From contig NZ_JBFONT020000002.1 in the NCBI RefSeq assembly GCF_040779325.2, positions 744,001 through 808,000 of the forward strand: DNA of 64,000 bases, written 5' to 3'. Positions 15,721-26,233 of this stretch are shown piece after piece; the stretch's first letter is position 1, and every line of letters begins with the position of its first letter. The notes under the pieces are model-generated. The model saw only the letters and a list, made by a program, of their open reading frames with translations, did not search any database and was not told the origin of the DNA. A program made the translations under genes and the position numbers. The DNA comes from Aestuariibius violaceus. GTDB taxonomy: Bacteria; Pseudomonadota; Alphaproteobacteria; Rhodobacterales; Rhodobacteraceae.

Positions 15721-17838
15721 ATGACCAGGACGCTTCGCCCTCGCGCCGCCCCCGCCGGGCCAGACATCTCATCGGATCTGGCCGTGTTTCAGCTGGCTGT
15801 GGACGTCATGGAGCAGGCGTTGCTCGTCCACGATGGATATACGATCCTTCTAAGCAATGCCCGCATCGGCGATCTTCTCGGCTACCCTCCCGAACTGTTC
15901 GAGGTCGGTGCATCCACGGACAGGTTTATCGAGTTCGGGGCAAGCCGCGGCGATTATGACGGCGGCGCCACCCTTGCCCTGCCGCAGATGCGCGAGAAGA
16001 TGCATCGCTGCGAAGACTACGTGACGGAGCGCATTATCCCGCCGGACCGGATCGTCAGGGTCGATTGCCGGCATCGCGGCGGGCTGGCCGTGGTCACCTA
16101 TACCGACGTGACGACAGCGCGTCAGGCTGAGGAGAGCGTGGCCGCCGCACAGGTCGCCGCGGCCCTGTCCCAGAGACGCCTGGAAGAGGCGATTGAGGCG
16201 CTGGACGATTGTTTTGGCCTTTACGACGGGGACGAGCGGCTTGTTCTTGCCAACAGTGCCTACCGTGCCCTGAGCCCGCTGGTCGCGCCGATCATGCGCC
16301 CGGGAACGCCCTATGAGGCCCTTTTGCGCCGGGCCGTCGAAACCGGGTTCTGGCCGGAGGATGTCCTCACGAAAGAGGAGTGGGTTCAAAAGCGCCTCGA
16401 AGTGTTCCGGGAGGGGGATGTCGATCACGTCTACAAGGTAGAGGATGGCCGGTGGCTCCTCTCGCGCGATCGCAAGCTGCCCGGCGGCGAGCGCGTGTCA
16501 CTCAGGATCGACATCACGACTATCAAGGAGCGCGAGCACGAACTGGAGCGGTCCCGCAAGGAAATCGAGGAGCTGGCCCAGACCGATGCGCTGACCGGTT
16601 TGCGCAACCGGCGGGCCTTCGATGAGAACCTGATGGCGCGGACGGCCTCTGCCTCGAAGGCCAATCCTCTGGCGCTGATCCTTGTCGATCTCGACCGGTT
16701 CAAGCCCGTCAACGATACGCACGGGCATCCGATTGGCGACGCCCTTCTGCAGACCCTGGCGCGGCGGTTTCGGTTCACCTTGCGGGATGACGCGGTCGTC
16801 GCGCGGATCGGCGGCGACGAGTTTGCGATCCTGGCCGATGTGGTAGACCGTGCGGATGCCACGGCCCTGGCGGACCGGCTGCGGCACGCGGCGATGCAGG
16901 AAGTCTCCCTCGATACGGTGGCCGTATCCGTCGGGGCGTCGGTGGGTATTGCGATTGCCGAAGGCGAGAAATCGGGCTCCGACCTGCTGATCGCGGCCGA
17001 CAAGGCGCTTTATGCTGCGAAGGCGAAGGGGCGGGACCGGTGCGAGATCTTCGACAGGGCGCTTGCCGATGAAAACGAACAGCTTCTCGCCCTTGAAGGC
17101 GAGCTTCGAGAGGCCCTCGCGGCTGACCAGTTCGTGCTTCACTACCAGCCGCTTCACGATCTGACGACCGAGGAGATCTGCGGCTATGAGGCCCTGATCC
17201 GCTGGCAGCACCCCAAGCGGGGTCTGCTGATGCCCGGTGCCTTCGTGCCGCAGGCCGAGGCGATTGGTCTGATCGATGCGATCGGGCGCTGGGTTCTGGA
17301 GCGGGCGGCCCGGGATTTTGTGAACGTGTCGGGCGGCTTGTCTGTCTCAGTCAATGTCTCGCCCCTGCATCTTGCGATGGGGGACCTCGTGGCGGATGTG
17401 ACAGAGGCATTGCGCCTCTCGGGGCTGCCGCCGGACCGGTTGGAAATCGAATTCACGGAAAGCGCGCTGCTGAGCGAAAGCTGCAACGTGCATGCGGCCC
17501 TCGATGCCCTTCGGGAGCTGGGCGTCCGGCTGGTCGTGGACGATTTCGGGACCGGGTATTCCTCTCTCGCTTACCTCGTGAAATTCCCGTTCTCGAAGAT
17601 CAAGATCGATCAGTCCTTCATCGAGGACATGACGGATGACCGGCGGGCCCATGATGTGATCCGATCGATTCTGAACCTGTCGCAGGCCCTTGGCGTGACG
17701 GTGATTGCCGAGGGCGTCGAGACCGAGGCGCAGCTTCGCCAGCTGGTCGACGACGATTGTAAGGCGGCGCAGGGGTACCTTCTGGGACGGCCGGAGCCCA
17801 TCGCGCGGATCCGTCCCGATCAGGGGCAGCCGGGGTAG
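15721..17838 (+). CDS. PAS-PAS-GGDEF-EAL cyclic-di-GMP turnover protein
   Basis: A 705-residue soluble protein. Two PAS-like sensory segments (about 25-135 and 155-265) precede a GGDEF domain with an intact active site (RIGGDEFAIL, about 360-370). A complete EAL domain follows, with YEALIRW, the metal-binding DDFGTGYSSL and AEGVE. Both catalytic signatures look functional, so it may make and degrade cyclic di-GMP, with the net direction set by the PAS input. No membrane segment or signal peptide is visible. A change in c-di-GMP alongside an oxygen-limitation regulon would link respiration to surface attachment, but no FNR box lies close to this start. Confidence 0.92.
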   Translation: MTRTLRPRAAPAGPDISSDLAVFQLAVDVMEQALLVHDGYTILLSNARIGDLLGYPPELFEVGASTDRFIEFGASRGDYDGGATLALPQMREKMHRCEDYVTERIIPPDRIVRVDCRHRGGLAVVTYTDVTTARQAEESVAAAQVAAALSQRRLEEAIEALDDCFGLYDGDERLVLANSAYRALSPLVAPIMRPGTPYEALLRRAVETGFWPEDVLTKEEWVQKRLEVFREGDVDHVYKVEDGRWLLSRDRKLPGGERVSLRIDITTIKEREHELERSRKEIEELAQTDALTGLRNRRAFDENLMARTASASKANPLALILVDLDRFKPVNDTHGHPIGDALLQTLARRFRFTLRDDAVVARIGGDEFAILADVVDRADATALADRLRHAAMQEVSLDTVAVSVGASVGIAIAEGEKSGSDLLIAADKALYAAKAKGRDRCEIFDRALADENEQLLALEGELREALAADQFVLHYQPLHDLTTEEICGYEALIRWQHPKRGLLMPGAFVPQAEAIGLIDAIGRWVLERAARDFVNVSGGLSVSVNVSPLHLAMGDLVADVTEALRLSGLPPDRLEIEFTESALLSESCNVHAALDALRELGVRLVVDDFGTGYSSLAYLVKFPFSKIKIDQSFIEDMTDDRRAHDVIRSILNLSQALGVTVIAEGVETEAQLRQLVDDDCKAAQGYLLGRPEPIARIRPDQGQPG

Positions 17839-17934
17839 GCCACTGCCCCCGCCACCATCGGGCGGCTTTGGATCGGGTGATGCTCTCGTCCTTGCGGAGA
17901 TCAACAAGACGTCGGAAGCCGTCGCGCGCCTGAA

Positions 17935-17948
17935 TTGACTGCCGTCAA
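17935..17948. promoter_or_regulatory. Perfect FNR/FixK box upstream of the GerW-family gene
   Basis: TTGACTGCCGTCAA is a perfect TTGA-N6-TCAA site whose centre is 72 bp before the GerW-family ATG. This is the same spacing as in the adhP and bchE promoters. No other start codon is near. Confidence 0.78.
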
Positions 17949-18013
17949 CGACATGCCGGGGGGAGGCATGACAGTCTCTGCGGCAATTGTGTATGTGTGC
18001 AAGGGACCACGAT

Positions 18014-18373
18014 ATGGAAAACGTCGAACGCCTCCTCAAAGGGACTGTGGAAGAACTTGATCGGCTTCTAAACGCCAAGAATGTCCTTGGCGATCCGATT
18101 GAAAAGGGAAACGCGACCGTCATTCCGATCGTGAGCTACGGCTTCGGTTTCGGCGCGGGAGGTGGCACGAACGCGAAGACCGGGGATGGTGCGGGCACCG
18201 GCGCCGGCGGCGGCATCAAGCCGCTGGGCGCGATCATCATCGATGGTGACGGGGCGCGGGTGGAGTCGGTTCAGGGCGCGATGACGACCTTCGCGGAAGT
18301 CCTGGGCACGACCGCCAACAAGGCCATCGACACGGCAGCGGACAGAGCGAAGCCCGGGGGCGCAAAGACCTGA
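18014..18373 (+). CDS. GerW/YtfJ-family protein
   Basis: A 119-residue protein of the GerW (YtfJ) family. It shows VLGDPIEKGNATVIPIVSYG, the central glycine-rich FGFGAGGG, and the late GAIIIDGDG strand. Bacillus YtfJ is linked to spore germination, but homologues occur in many non-sporulating bacteria and their role is unknown. ATG at 18014 is preferred over an upstream in-frame ATG because AAGGGA lies about 7 bases before it. A DUF2953-type gene follows 10 bp later, the same pairing as ytfI-ytfJ in Bacillus. The promoter carries a perfect FNR/FixK box. Confidence 0.85.
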   Translation: MENVERLLKGTVEELDRLLNAKNVLGDPIEKGNATVIPIVSYGFGFGAGGGTNAKTGDGAGTGAGGGIKPLGAIIIDGDGARVESVQGAMTTFAEVLGTTANKAIDTAADRAKPGGAKT

Positions 18374-18383
18374 AGACCGGGGG

Positions 18384-18938
18384 ATGTCGATTGCGGCGCT
18401 GATCGGTGTCGGCGTTCTTGCGGCGTCTTTTCTGGTTCTGGCTTTGGCTATGGTCATGCCGCTCCGCCTCGAGGTTTCGCTGCAGAAAGAGGTCGAGTGG
18501 CGCTATGACGCCTCGCTCAGGCCGTTTGGGCGGTACGGCCCGCGCATTGATCTGCGAAGCCGCACGAAGGCTGATCCCAAGAAATCTGAAAAGCCCGCGG
18601 CAAAACCTGAGAAAAGGACGTTCGGAGCGCAGCGGATTATCCCGGCTGGCCTGAGGTTCATCGAGGATCTTCTTCAGCACATCCGCATCCGCCGCGCCTC
18701 TCTCGACGCGCGGTTCAGCCTGGGCGATCCGGGCGAGACCGGCCAGGCGTTCGGTTTGCTCGCGCCGCTGATCTACGGGATGTCGGCATCGCCGATCGTC
18801 AGATTCGACATCGAGCCGGTCTTCGATGATCGCCCGGCGCTTTCGGGTCGGGCCGAGGTGGACCTTTCGGTCGTTCCGGCGTCTCTTGTCGGTCCGGCCG
18901 TTCGTTTCTGGTGGCACGCGTTCGGCAGGGCCGGATGA
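18384..18938 (+). CDS. DUF2953-like membrane-anchored protein
   Basis: A 184-residue protein with one N-terminal hydrophobic segment (about 3-27), a charged linker rich in Lys, Pro and Glu (about 55-80), and a C-terminal domain that resembles DUF2953. The family has no known activity. It sits directly after the GerW-family gene, and DUF2953 and GerW genes are neighbours in Firmicutes too, which suggests that the two proteins work together at the membrane. It overlaps the next small gene by ATGA. Confidence 0.68.
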   Translation: MSIAALIGVGVLAASFLVLALAMVMPLRLEVSLQKEVEWRYDASLRPFGRYGPRIDLRSRTKADPKKSEKPAAKPEKRTFGAQRIIPAGLRFIEDLLQHIRIRRASLDARFSLGDPGETGQAFGLLAPLIYGMSASPIVRFDIEPVFDDRPALSGRAEVDLSVVPASLVGPAVRFWWHAFGRAG

Positions 18939-19195
18939 GCTGGGTGATCGACCCTCCGGTCATCCTCGGGCCCGTCGCCTTCGCCGCCATTTCGGAGGTG
19001 GAGACCTGTGTCCGCGGGGACGGCCGATACATCACGGGCGTCGGCCGGAAGCGGCCCGTCCTTTTTCTGCAATGCTCAGACGGGCGGATTGACGGGGTCG
19101 GTATTGACGGCAACAGCTATGACGAAGCCAAGATCGAGCTTCGCTATCCCGAAGCCATTGACCGGCTGAGAGCGCTTCTGGACGACACCTCATAA
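18935..19195 (+). CDS. Hypothetical protein, third gene of the GerW unit
   Basis: An 86-residue protein that I do not recognise. Its ATG overlaps the TGA of the DUF2953-like gene, the best evidence that it is translated and which start is used. It has no signal peptide or clear membrane helix. Alternating hydrophobic residues (VLFLQCSDGRIDGVGIDG) suggest a small beta-rich fold, with a short acidic helix at the C-terminus. Presumably it acts with the GerW and DUF2953 proteins. Confidence 0.6.
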   Translation: MSWVIDPPVILGPVAFAAISEVETCVRGDGRYITGVGRKRPVLFLQCSDGRIDGVGIDGNSYDEAKIELRYPEAIDRLRALLDDTS

Positions 19196-19255
19196 GCATG
19201 CAGGGCGTCCTGGAGTCCGGACTGCCACGGGCGCGGCCTATCCTGGATCAGGCAG

Positions 19256-20527
19256 TCACTCCTTGATGTAGGGCTTGCCGTCTGCTGCCGGCGCGCGGGC
19301 ACGTCCGATCAGGCCGGCCACGACAACGATGGTCGCGATGTAGGGGAACATGGCCAGGAACTCGGACGGGATCGGCGTCTGCAGGAGCGCCAGCTTTTGC
19401 TGGAGCGAATCCGCGAACCCGAAGACCAGCGCGGCAAGGAGGGCACCCACCGGATGCCAGCGCCCGAAGATCATGGCGGCAAGGCCGATATAGCCGCGGC
19501 CGCCGGTCATGTTCTCGTCAAAGCGGCCGACCGAGCCCAGCGTGAACCATGCGCCGCCGAAGCCTGCCACCATGCCGCCCAGTGTCACGTGGATGTAGCG
19601 CGTGCGGTAGACGTTTATGCCGAGCGTATCGGCGGCGCGCGGATGCTCTCCCACCGCGCGGGCCCGCAGGCCGTTGCGGGTGTAGAAGAGGTAATAGGTC
19701 GCGATGGCGACGAGGATCAGCGCGCCGTAGACGAAGATGTTCTGGTTGAAGAGCATCGGTCCGATGACCGGGATATCGCTCAGGATGGGGATCTTGAAGG
19801 CGCGGAATACCGGCGCGTCGTTGAGGCTGCGGTACTCTGCGAAGACCTGCGAACTGACATAGCTGGTCAGGCCCAGTACGAAGAGGTTGATCACGACGCC
19901 CGCGATGATCTGGTCCATCCGGTAGGTGACGACGAGCGCGGCAAGCATGAAGCCGAAGGCGCCGCCGATGATCACCGCGGTCAGGAGCCCCATCCAGCCG
20001 CCCAGAAGCGATCCGACCAGAGCGCCCGTGAAGGCGCCTGCCAGCAGCATGCCCTCGATCGCGATGTTGACGACCCCGACCCGTTCGCAGAGCACGCCCG
20101 CCAACCCGCCAAGCGCGATGGGAACGGCCCGGACCATCGTCGCCTGCAGCATCCCGGTGAGGGAGAAAGACTTGCCGGCCGTGGCCCAGACAAGGAGCGC
20201 GACAACAGCGATAGCCAGACCGACGCCGAGGGCGATGCTGCTCCACCTTCCGCCGCCGCGGAGGAACTCGCGCGCGCCGAGAAAGGCGAGCAAGGCCGCG
20301 GCGATATAGGTGAACGGCGCGGCCGGGACGACGAGGTTGGGCAAGGCGAAGGGATCTTTCGGGCGCGACAGGCGGAAGGTGGCGTCGCCATCCACATCCG
20401 GCCCGAAGATGAACGCCACAAGCAGCGCCAGCCCGATGAGCACGATGCCGTAGATACGGGACCTGCGGCGCCAGGCCGTCGCAACGGCGGTCTGGGGCAT
20501 CACGCTGACATCCGGGGAGGTGGTCAT
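19256..20527 (-). CDS. BMP-type ABC transporter permease, second subunit
   Basis: A 423-residue permease of the branched-chain/simple-sugar type found in nucleoside (BMP/NupC-like) importers. There is a cytoplasmic N-terminus and about ten hydrophobic segments. The conserved block GLAGVLCERVGVVNIAIEGM lies near 140-160 and GGRGYIGLAAMIFGRWHPVG near 345-365. It overlaps the preceding permease gene by 4 bp and ends the four-gene operon. The transported compound is probably a nucleoside or related base, by family only. Confidence 0.88.
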   Translation of the reverse strand: MTTSPDVSVMPQTAVATAWRRRSRIYGIVLIGLALLVAFIFGPDVDGDATFRLSRPKDPFALPNLVVPAAPFTYIAAALLAFLGAREFLRGGGRWSSIALGVGLAIAVVALLVWATAGKSFSLTGMLQATMVRAVPIALGGLAGVLCERVGVVNIAIEGMLLAGAFTGALVGSLLGGWMGLLTAVIIGGAFGFMLAALVVTYRMDQIIAGVVINLFVLGLTSYVSSQVFAEYRSLNDAPVFRAFKIPILSDIPVIGPMLFNQNIFVYGALILVAIATYYLFYTRNGLRARAVGEHPRAADTLGINVYRTRYIHVTLGGMVAGFGGAWFTLGSVGRFDENMTGGRGYIGLAAMIFGRWHPVGALLAALVFGFADSLQQKLALLQTPIPSEFLAMFPYIATIVVVAGLIGRARAPAADGKPYIKE

Positions 20528-21654
20528 TTCTGCTCCCCCCGCCGGAAACCCCAGGGGAAGATCGCCCGGACAAGGATCGGGGCCGCGATGAAGACGATGA
20601 TCAGCGCCTGGATGATCCCGATCAGGTCGATACTGACGCCGGCATCGACCTGCATCTGCCGCCCGCCAGCCTCGAGCGCGCCGAAGAGCAGGCCCGCGAA
20701 GAGGACGCCCACGGGGTGGGACCGGCCCAGAAGCGCCACGGCAATGGCATCAAAGCCGATGCCTGCCGAAAAGCCGGGGGACGTTCGGCCAAGCACACCA
20801 AGCACCTGGTTGGCGCCCGCGAGACCTGCCAGCGCCCCGGCGGTGGCCATGGCGATGACGATGATGAGCCCTGCCTTCATGCCGGCATAGCGCGCGGCAT
20901 CGGGATTGGCCCCGCTCGCCCGGAACTCGAACCCGATCTTGGACCGGAAAAGTAGCCAATAGGCGAAGATGACCGCCGCGATGACGAGGAACACGCCCCC
21001 GTGCACCCGCAGGTTGGGGTCCAGCCAGTCCAGAAGCCGAGGTAACTCCGCATTGGGCGGCACGGATTTCGAGATCGGGTCGGCGCGCCCTTCCTTCTGG
21101 ATGAAAGGCAGGCGCAGGAGGTAATCGACCAGCCGGTAGGAGATCAGGTTCAGCATGATTGTCGAGATCACCTCATGCGCACCGGTCGCCGCCTTCAGGA
21201 TCCCGGCGATGGACGCGTAGGCCGCCCCGGCCAGCGCCCCGGCCAGCAGGCAAAGCGGCAGGAGGATCGGGAACGGCAGTCCCGCCAGGCTGAACCCGGT
21301 GATGACCGCCGCCATGCCTCCCATGAGGATCTGCCCTTCGGCCCCGATATTGAAGAGCCCCGCCCGGAAGCCCAGCGCGAGGCCAAGCCCCGCAAGCACC
21401 AGCGGCGCGGCGGCGGTCAAGGTCTCGGACAGCGCCGAAAGCGACCCGACCGACCCTTGCAGCAGCGCGACATAGGACCGGCCGATCGTGGCCAGATCGA
21501 CATTCGTCGCCAGCATCGTCAGCGCCCCGAGCGCCAGCGCGACGGCCACCGCAAAGAGCGGAACCACGACGAGATCTTCGAATTCCGCCCGCCCAGGAGC
21601 AGCGCGCTCAAGCAGCTTGGCGGTGGCGGTGTCGAGGTTTTCATTCAGGGTCAT
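20524..21654 (-). CDS. BMP-type ABC transporter permease, first subunit
   Basis: A 376-residue inner-membrane permease with about ten hydrophobic segments. The FRAGLFNIGAEGQILMGGMA block is characteristic of nucleoside/simple-sugar permeases partnered with BMP binding proteins. GIGFDAIAVALLGRSHPVG near residue 300 is the counterpart of a segment in the other permease. It overlaps the ATPase gene upstream and the second permease downstream by 4 bp each, which indicates tight co-translation. Confidence 0.88.
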   Translation of the reverse strand: MTLNENLDTATAKLLERAAPGRAEFEDLVVVPLFAVAVALALGALTMLATNVDLATIGRSYVALLQGSVGSLSALSETLTAAAPLVLAGLGLALGFRAGLFNIGAEGQILMGGMAAVITGFSLAGLPFPILLPLCLLAGALAGAAYASIAGILKAATGAHEVISTIMLNLISYRLVDYLLRLPFIQKEGRADPISKSVPPNAELPRLLDWLDPNLRVHGGVFLVIAAVIFAYWLLFRSKIGFEFRASGANPDAARYAGMKAGLIIVIAMATAGALAGLAGANQVLGVLGRTSPGFSAGIGFDAIAVALLGRSHPVGVLFAGLLFGALEAGGRQMQVDAGVSIDLIGIIQALIIVFIAAPILVRAIFPWGFRRGEQK

Positions 21655-23162
21655 GCTGCCATCCCCGCCATGGACAATCCGACCGCCGACTTGTCGGGCG
21701 GAGCCTCGCGCGCGTCGAACTCGGCGACGATCCGGCCCTTGAACATCACGAGGATGCGGTCGGAGAGCGCGAGGATCTCGTCAAGTTCGGAGGACATGAT
21801 CAGGATGCCGTCGCCCTCGTCACGGGCGGCCAGCAGGCGACGGTGGATATACTCGATGGATCCGACATCAAGCCCGCGCGTGGGTTGCGCCGCCACGACC
21901 AGTTTGGTTTCCCGCGACAGTTCGCGGGCGACGATGAGTTTCTGCTGGTTGCCGCCGGACAGGTTGCCGGCTTTCAGGAAGACCGAGGGCGTGCGGATGT
22001 CGAATTCGCTCGCGGCTTTCGCGGCCCAACGCTCGGCCCGCGTCCAGACAACCTGGCCAGCCTGCGCGAACCTGTCGTCGTAATAGGTGTCGAGCACCAT
22101 GTTCTCGGCAATCGTGAAATCGGCGATCAGTCCCGACCGCAGCCGATCCTCGGGGATATGGGCGATGCCCATCCGGTGGCGCTTGCGGACGGAGACGCCG
22201 GTGATGTCCTCGCCCAGATAGGTCACCGTCCCGCTTGCCGCTTGGCGCAGGCCGGTGATCGCCTCGATCAACGCCGATTGCCCGTTGCCCTGCACCCCGG
22301 CGAGGCCGACGATCTCGCCACTGTGTATCGACAGGCTGATGTTATCGACCGCCATCCGGTCATCATCCCGCAAGACGACGAGGTTGCGCACGTCCAGGAT
22401 CGTCTCGCCCGGCGCCCGGGCGGTTTTGCCGAGGCTGAGGCTGACGGGGCGGCCAACCATCATCTCGGCCAGGGTTTCCTTCGTCAGATCCGCCGGATCG
22501 CCCTCCCCCACGATTTCGCCGTTGCGCAGGACGCTGATCCGATCTGCGATCTCGAGGATCTCGTTCAGCTTGTGAGTGATGAAGACGATTGCCTTGCCGT
22601 CGTCCCGCAGGGATCGGACGATTTCGAAGAACTCCTGCACCTCCTGCGGCGTCAGCACGGCCGTGGGTTCGTCGAGGATCAGGACGTCGGCAGACCGGAA
22701 GAGGACCTTGATGATCTCGACCCGTTGCTGGACGCCCACGGGCAAGCTCTCGATCAGGGCGTCGGGGTCGACTTCCAGGCCGTATTGACGGCCGATCTCG
22801 CGCACCTGTTCGCGCGCCTTGGCCAGATCCAGGAAGTCCAGGCGCTTGGTCGGTTCGATGCCCAGCACGACATTTTCCACCACCGAGAAGACCGGGACGA
22901 GCATGAAGTGCTGGTGCACCATGCCGATCCCGGCGGCGATCGCCTCGCCCGGACCCTTGAAGTGCACCGGCTGGCCGTCGATCAGGATCTCGCCCTCGTC
23001 CGGGGTGTAGAGGCCGCACAGCATGTTCATGAGGGTCGACTTGCCAGCGCCGTTTTCACCGAGCAGCCCAAGCACCTCCCCCGGCTTCAAGACCAGATCG
23101 ACGGCCCGGTTGGCGACCACCGGGCCGAAGCGCTTGGTCAGGCCGCGCAGTTCGACCTGCAT
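21651..23162 (-). CDS. BMP-type ABC transporter ATPase (duplicated)
   Basis: A 503-residue double ATPase. The N-terminal cassette has Walker A GENGAGKST, signature LPVGVQQRVEI and Walker B LILDEPTAVL. The C-terminal cassette has the degenerate Walker A GVQGNGQS, signature LSGGNQQKLIVAREL and VVAAQPTRGLDV in place of a standard Walker B. A degenerate second site is normal for simple-sugar/nucleoside importers of the RbsA/YufO type. The start shares one base with the stop of the binding-protein gene, so the four genes form one operon. Confidence 0.9.
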   Translation of the reverse strand: MQVELRGLTKRFGPVVANRAVDLVLKPGEVLGLLGENGAGKSTLMNMLCGLYTPDEGEILIDGQPVHFKGPGEAIAAGIGMVHQHFMLVPVFSVVENVVLGIEPTKRLDFLDLAKAREQVREIGRQYGLEVDPDALIESLPVGVQQRVEIIKVLFRSADVLILDEPTAVLTPQEVQEFFEIVRSLRDDGKAIVFITHKLNEILEIADRISVLRNGEIVGEGDPADLTKETLAEMMVGRPVSLSLGKTARAPGETILDVRNLVVLRDDDRMAVDNISLSIHSGEIVGLAGVQGNGQSALIEAITGLRQAASGTVTYLGEDITGVSVRKRHRMGIAHIPEDRLRSGLIADFTIAENMVLDTYYDDRFAQAGQVVWTRAERWAAKAASEFDIRTPSVFLKAGNLSGGNQQKLIVARELSRETKLVVAAQPTRGLDVGSIEYIHRRLLAARDEGDGILIMSSELDEILALSDRILVMFKGRIVAEFDAREAPPDKSAVGLSMAGMAA

Positions 23163-24187
23163 TACGAACCGTCGACGGGGATCGTGCCGTCGATGATGCC
23201 TTGCCGGATCTCGGCCAGCTCATCCTTCAGATCTTGCGGTACCAGCGCATCCATGTCGTGGAACGGCGCGATATCGACGCCGCCATTCTCAAGCTGGCCG
23301 ACGATCACGCCACCCTCGAACGTGCCCTCCTGAGCGCGCCGGATCACTTCGAGCACGGTGGCATCCATCCGTTTTGTGATCGAGGTCAGGTAGACGTGGC
23401 CCTTTTCGGGATCAGTAAGAAAGAGATCGGCATCGACGCCGATGATCTTGAGCTGGTCGGTCCCCAGCTCGTCGGCCAGCGCAGCCGAGCCGAGGCCCAC
23501 CGGGCCCGCGACGGGCAGCACGATGTCGGCGCCTTCGTCATAGAGGTTCTGCGCGAAGGCCCGCCCGTCATCGAGGGATTCAAAGTTGTTGGTGAAAAGC
23601 CCCTCGCCCACATCGGGATCCCAGCCCAGCACGGTGACATCTGTGCCTTTTTCGGCGTTGTGGTACGTCACGCCGCGATGAAAACCGTCCATGAAGATCG
23701 TCACGGGCGGGATGTTGATGCCGCCGAAGGTGCCGAGGATGCCGGTCTCCGTCATTCCAGCGGCGAGGTAGCCTGCCAGAAACGCCGCCTCGTCCGTGGC
23801 ATAGACCTGACCCAGCACGTTCGGGATCGCCGGATCGTAGGAGAAGTCGACGATCGAGAACTTCTGATCGGGATTGGCCTGAGCCGCCTTCTGCGTGGCA
23901 TCGCCGAGCAGGAAGCCCACGGTCACCATCAGGTCGCAGTCTCCGAGCAGCGAGTTGATGTTGGCCTCGTAATCGGTCTCGGCCTGGCTCTCCAGAAACC
24001 GGGCCTCAATGCCGAGTTCAGCCTCGGCGTCCTGAACGCCCTTCCAGGCCGTCTGGTTGAAGCTGTTGTCGTCAATCCCGCCTGTGTCGGTGACCTGGCA
24101 GGCGGTAAAGGCACCGGCTGCAGAGGCCGACGCGATTAGCGATGCGGCGGCCAGTCTTGTGATTAGCTTTACTGTCTGAAACGTCAT
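23162..24187 (-). CDS. BMP-family ABC transporter substrate-binding protein
   Basis: A 341-residue secreted binding protein. A signal peptide (about 1-27, ending at SAAGAFTA) precedes a BMP/Med-type periplasmic fold with VTDTGGIDDNSFNQTAWKG, the family signature. Homologues bind nucleosides or lipoprotein-associated ligands; here the cysteine at about 30 does not sit in a convincing lipobox, so the protein may be freely periplasmic. It is the first gene of the importer operon. The start is about 94 bp from a perfect FNR/FixK box in the divergent gap, which suggests salvage uptake when oxygen is low. Confidence 0.88.
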   Translation of the reverse strand: MTFQTVKLITRLAAASLIASASAAGAFTACQVTDTGGIDDNSFNQTAWKGVQDAEAELGIEARFLESQAETDYEANINSLLGDCDLMVTVGFLLGDATQKAAQANPDQKFSIVDFSYDPAIPNVLGQVYATDEAAFLAGYLAAGMTETGILGTFGGINIPPVTIFMDGFHRGVTYHNAEKGTDVTVLGWDPDVGEGLFTNNFESLDDGRAFAQNLYDEGADIVLPVAGPVGLGSAALADELGTDQLKIIGVDADLFLTDPEKGHVYLTSITKRMDATVLEVIRRAQEGTFEGGVIVGQLENGGVDIAPFHDMDALVPQDLKDELAEIRQGIIDGTIPVDGS

Positions 24188-24273
24188 CTTTCCCTCCCAG
24201 GAGTCCCGAACCGCAGAGCGGCGATAATCTCGGCCTTTCCAGAGTGGCGTATCAATTCTGCGAGGCCGGCTTG

Positions 24274-24287
24274 TTGACAGGCGTCAA
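24274..24287. promoter_or_regulatory. Perfect FNR/FixK box facing the BMP importer operon
   Basis: TTGACAGGCGTCAA is a perfect TTGA-N6-TCAA site centred about 94 bp before the BMP binding-protein gene. It is the left of two boxes in this 303-bp divergent gap (24188-24490), which otherwise holds no gene or stem-loop I would defend. Confidence 0.75.
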
Positions 24288-24429
24288 ATGGAGCCTGTCG
24301 GGAGAGGCGGCCCTATACGGGACGTCAATTTAACATGCTCTTCTGGAAGCTTGATGAACGCCCGTTATCGCGCCGAAGTCCGGCAGAGGATCCGATGTTG
24401 GTGCCCAATCTGCAGAGGCAAGCGTCCGT

Positions 24430-24443
24430 TTGACGGACGTCAA
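24430..24443. promoter_or_regulatory. Perfect FNR/FixK box facing the acs-pdh operon
   Basis: TTGACGGACGTCAA is a perfect TTGA-N6-TCAA site centred 54 bp before the ATG at 24491. If the activator works at the usual -41.5 position, transcription would start near 24478. That excludes the upstream ATG at 24455 as the real start. Confidence 0.8.
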
Positions 24444-24490
24444 GATCCCCGGGGATGCGCGCGCTATGGTTCCCAACGGGAGGACAGGTC

Positions 24491-26229
<1,739 letters not shown>

Positions 26230-26233
<4 letters not shown>

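Noticed and set aside
19397..24139. Several long plus-strand frames (19397-20890, 21843-23333, 23201-24139) under the BMP importer
   Set aside because: They mirror the permease, ATPase and binding-protein genes, which carry intact family motifs on the minus strand.
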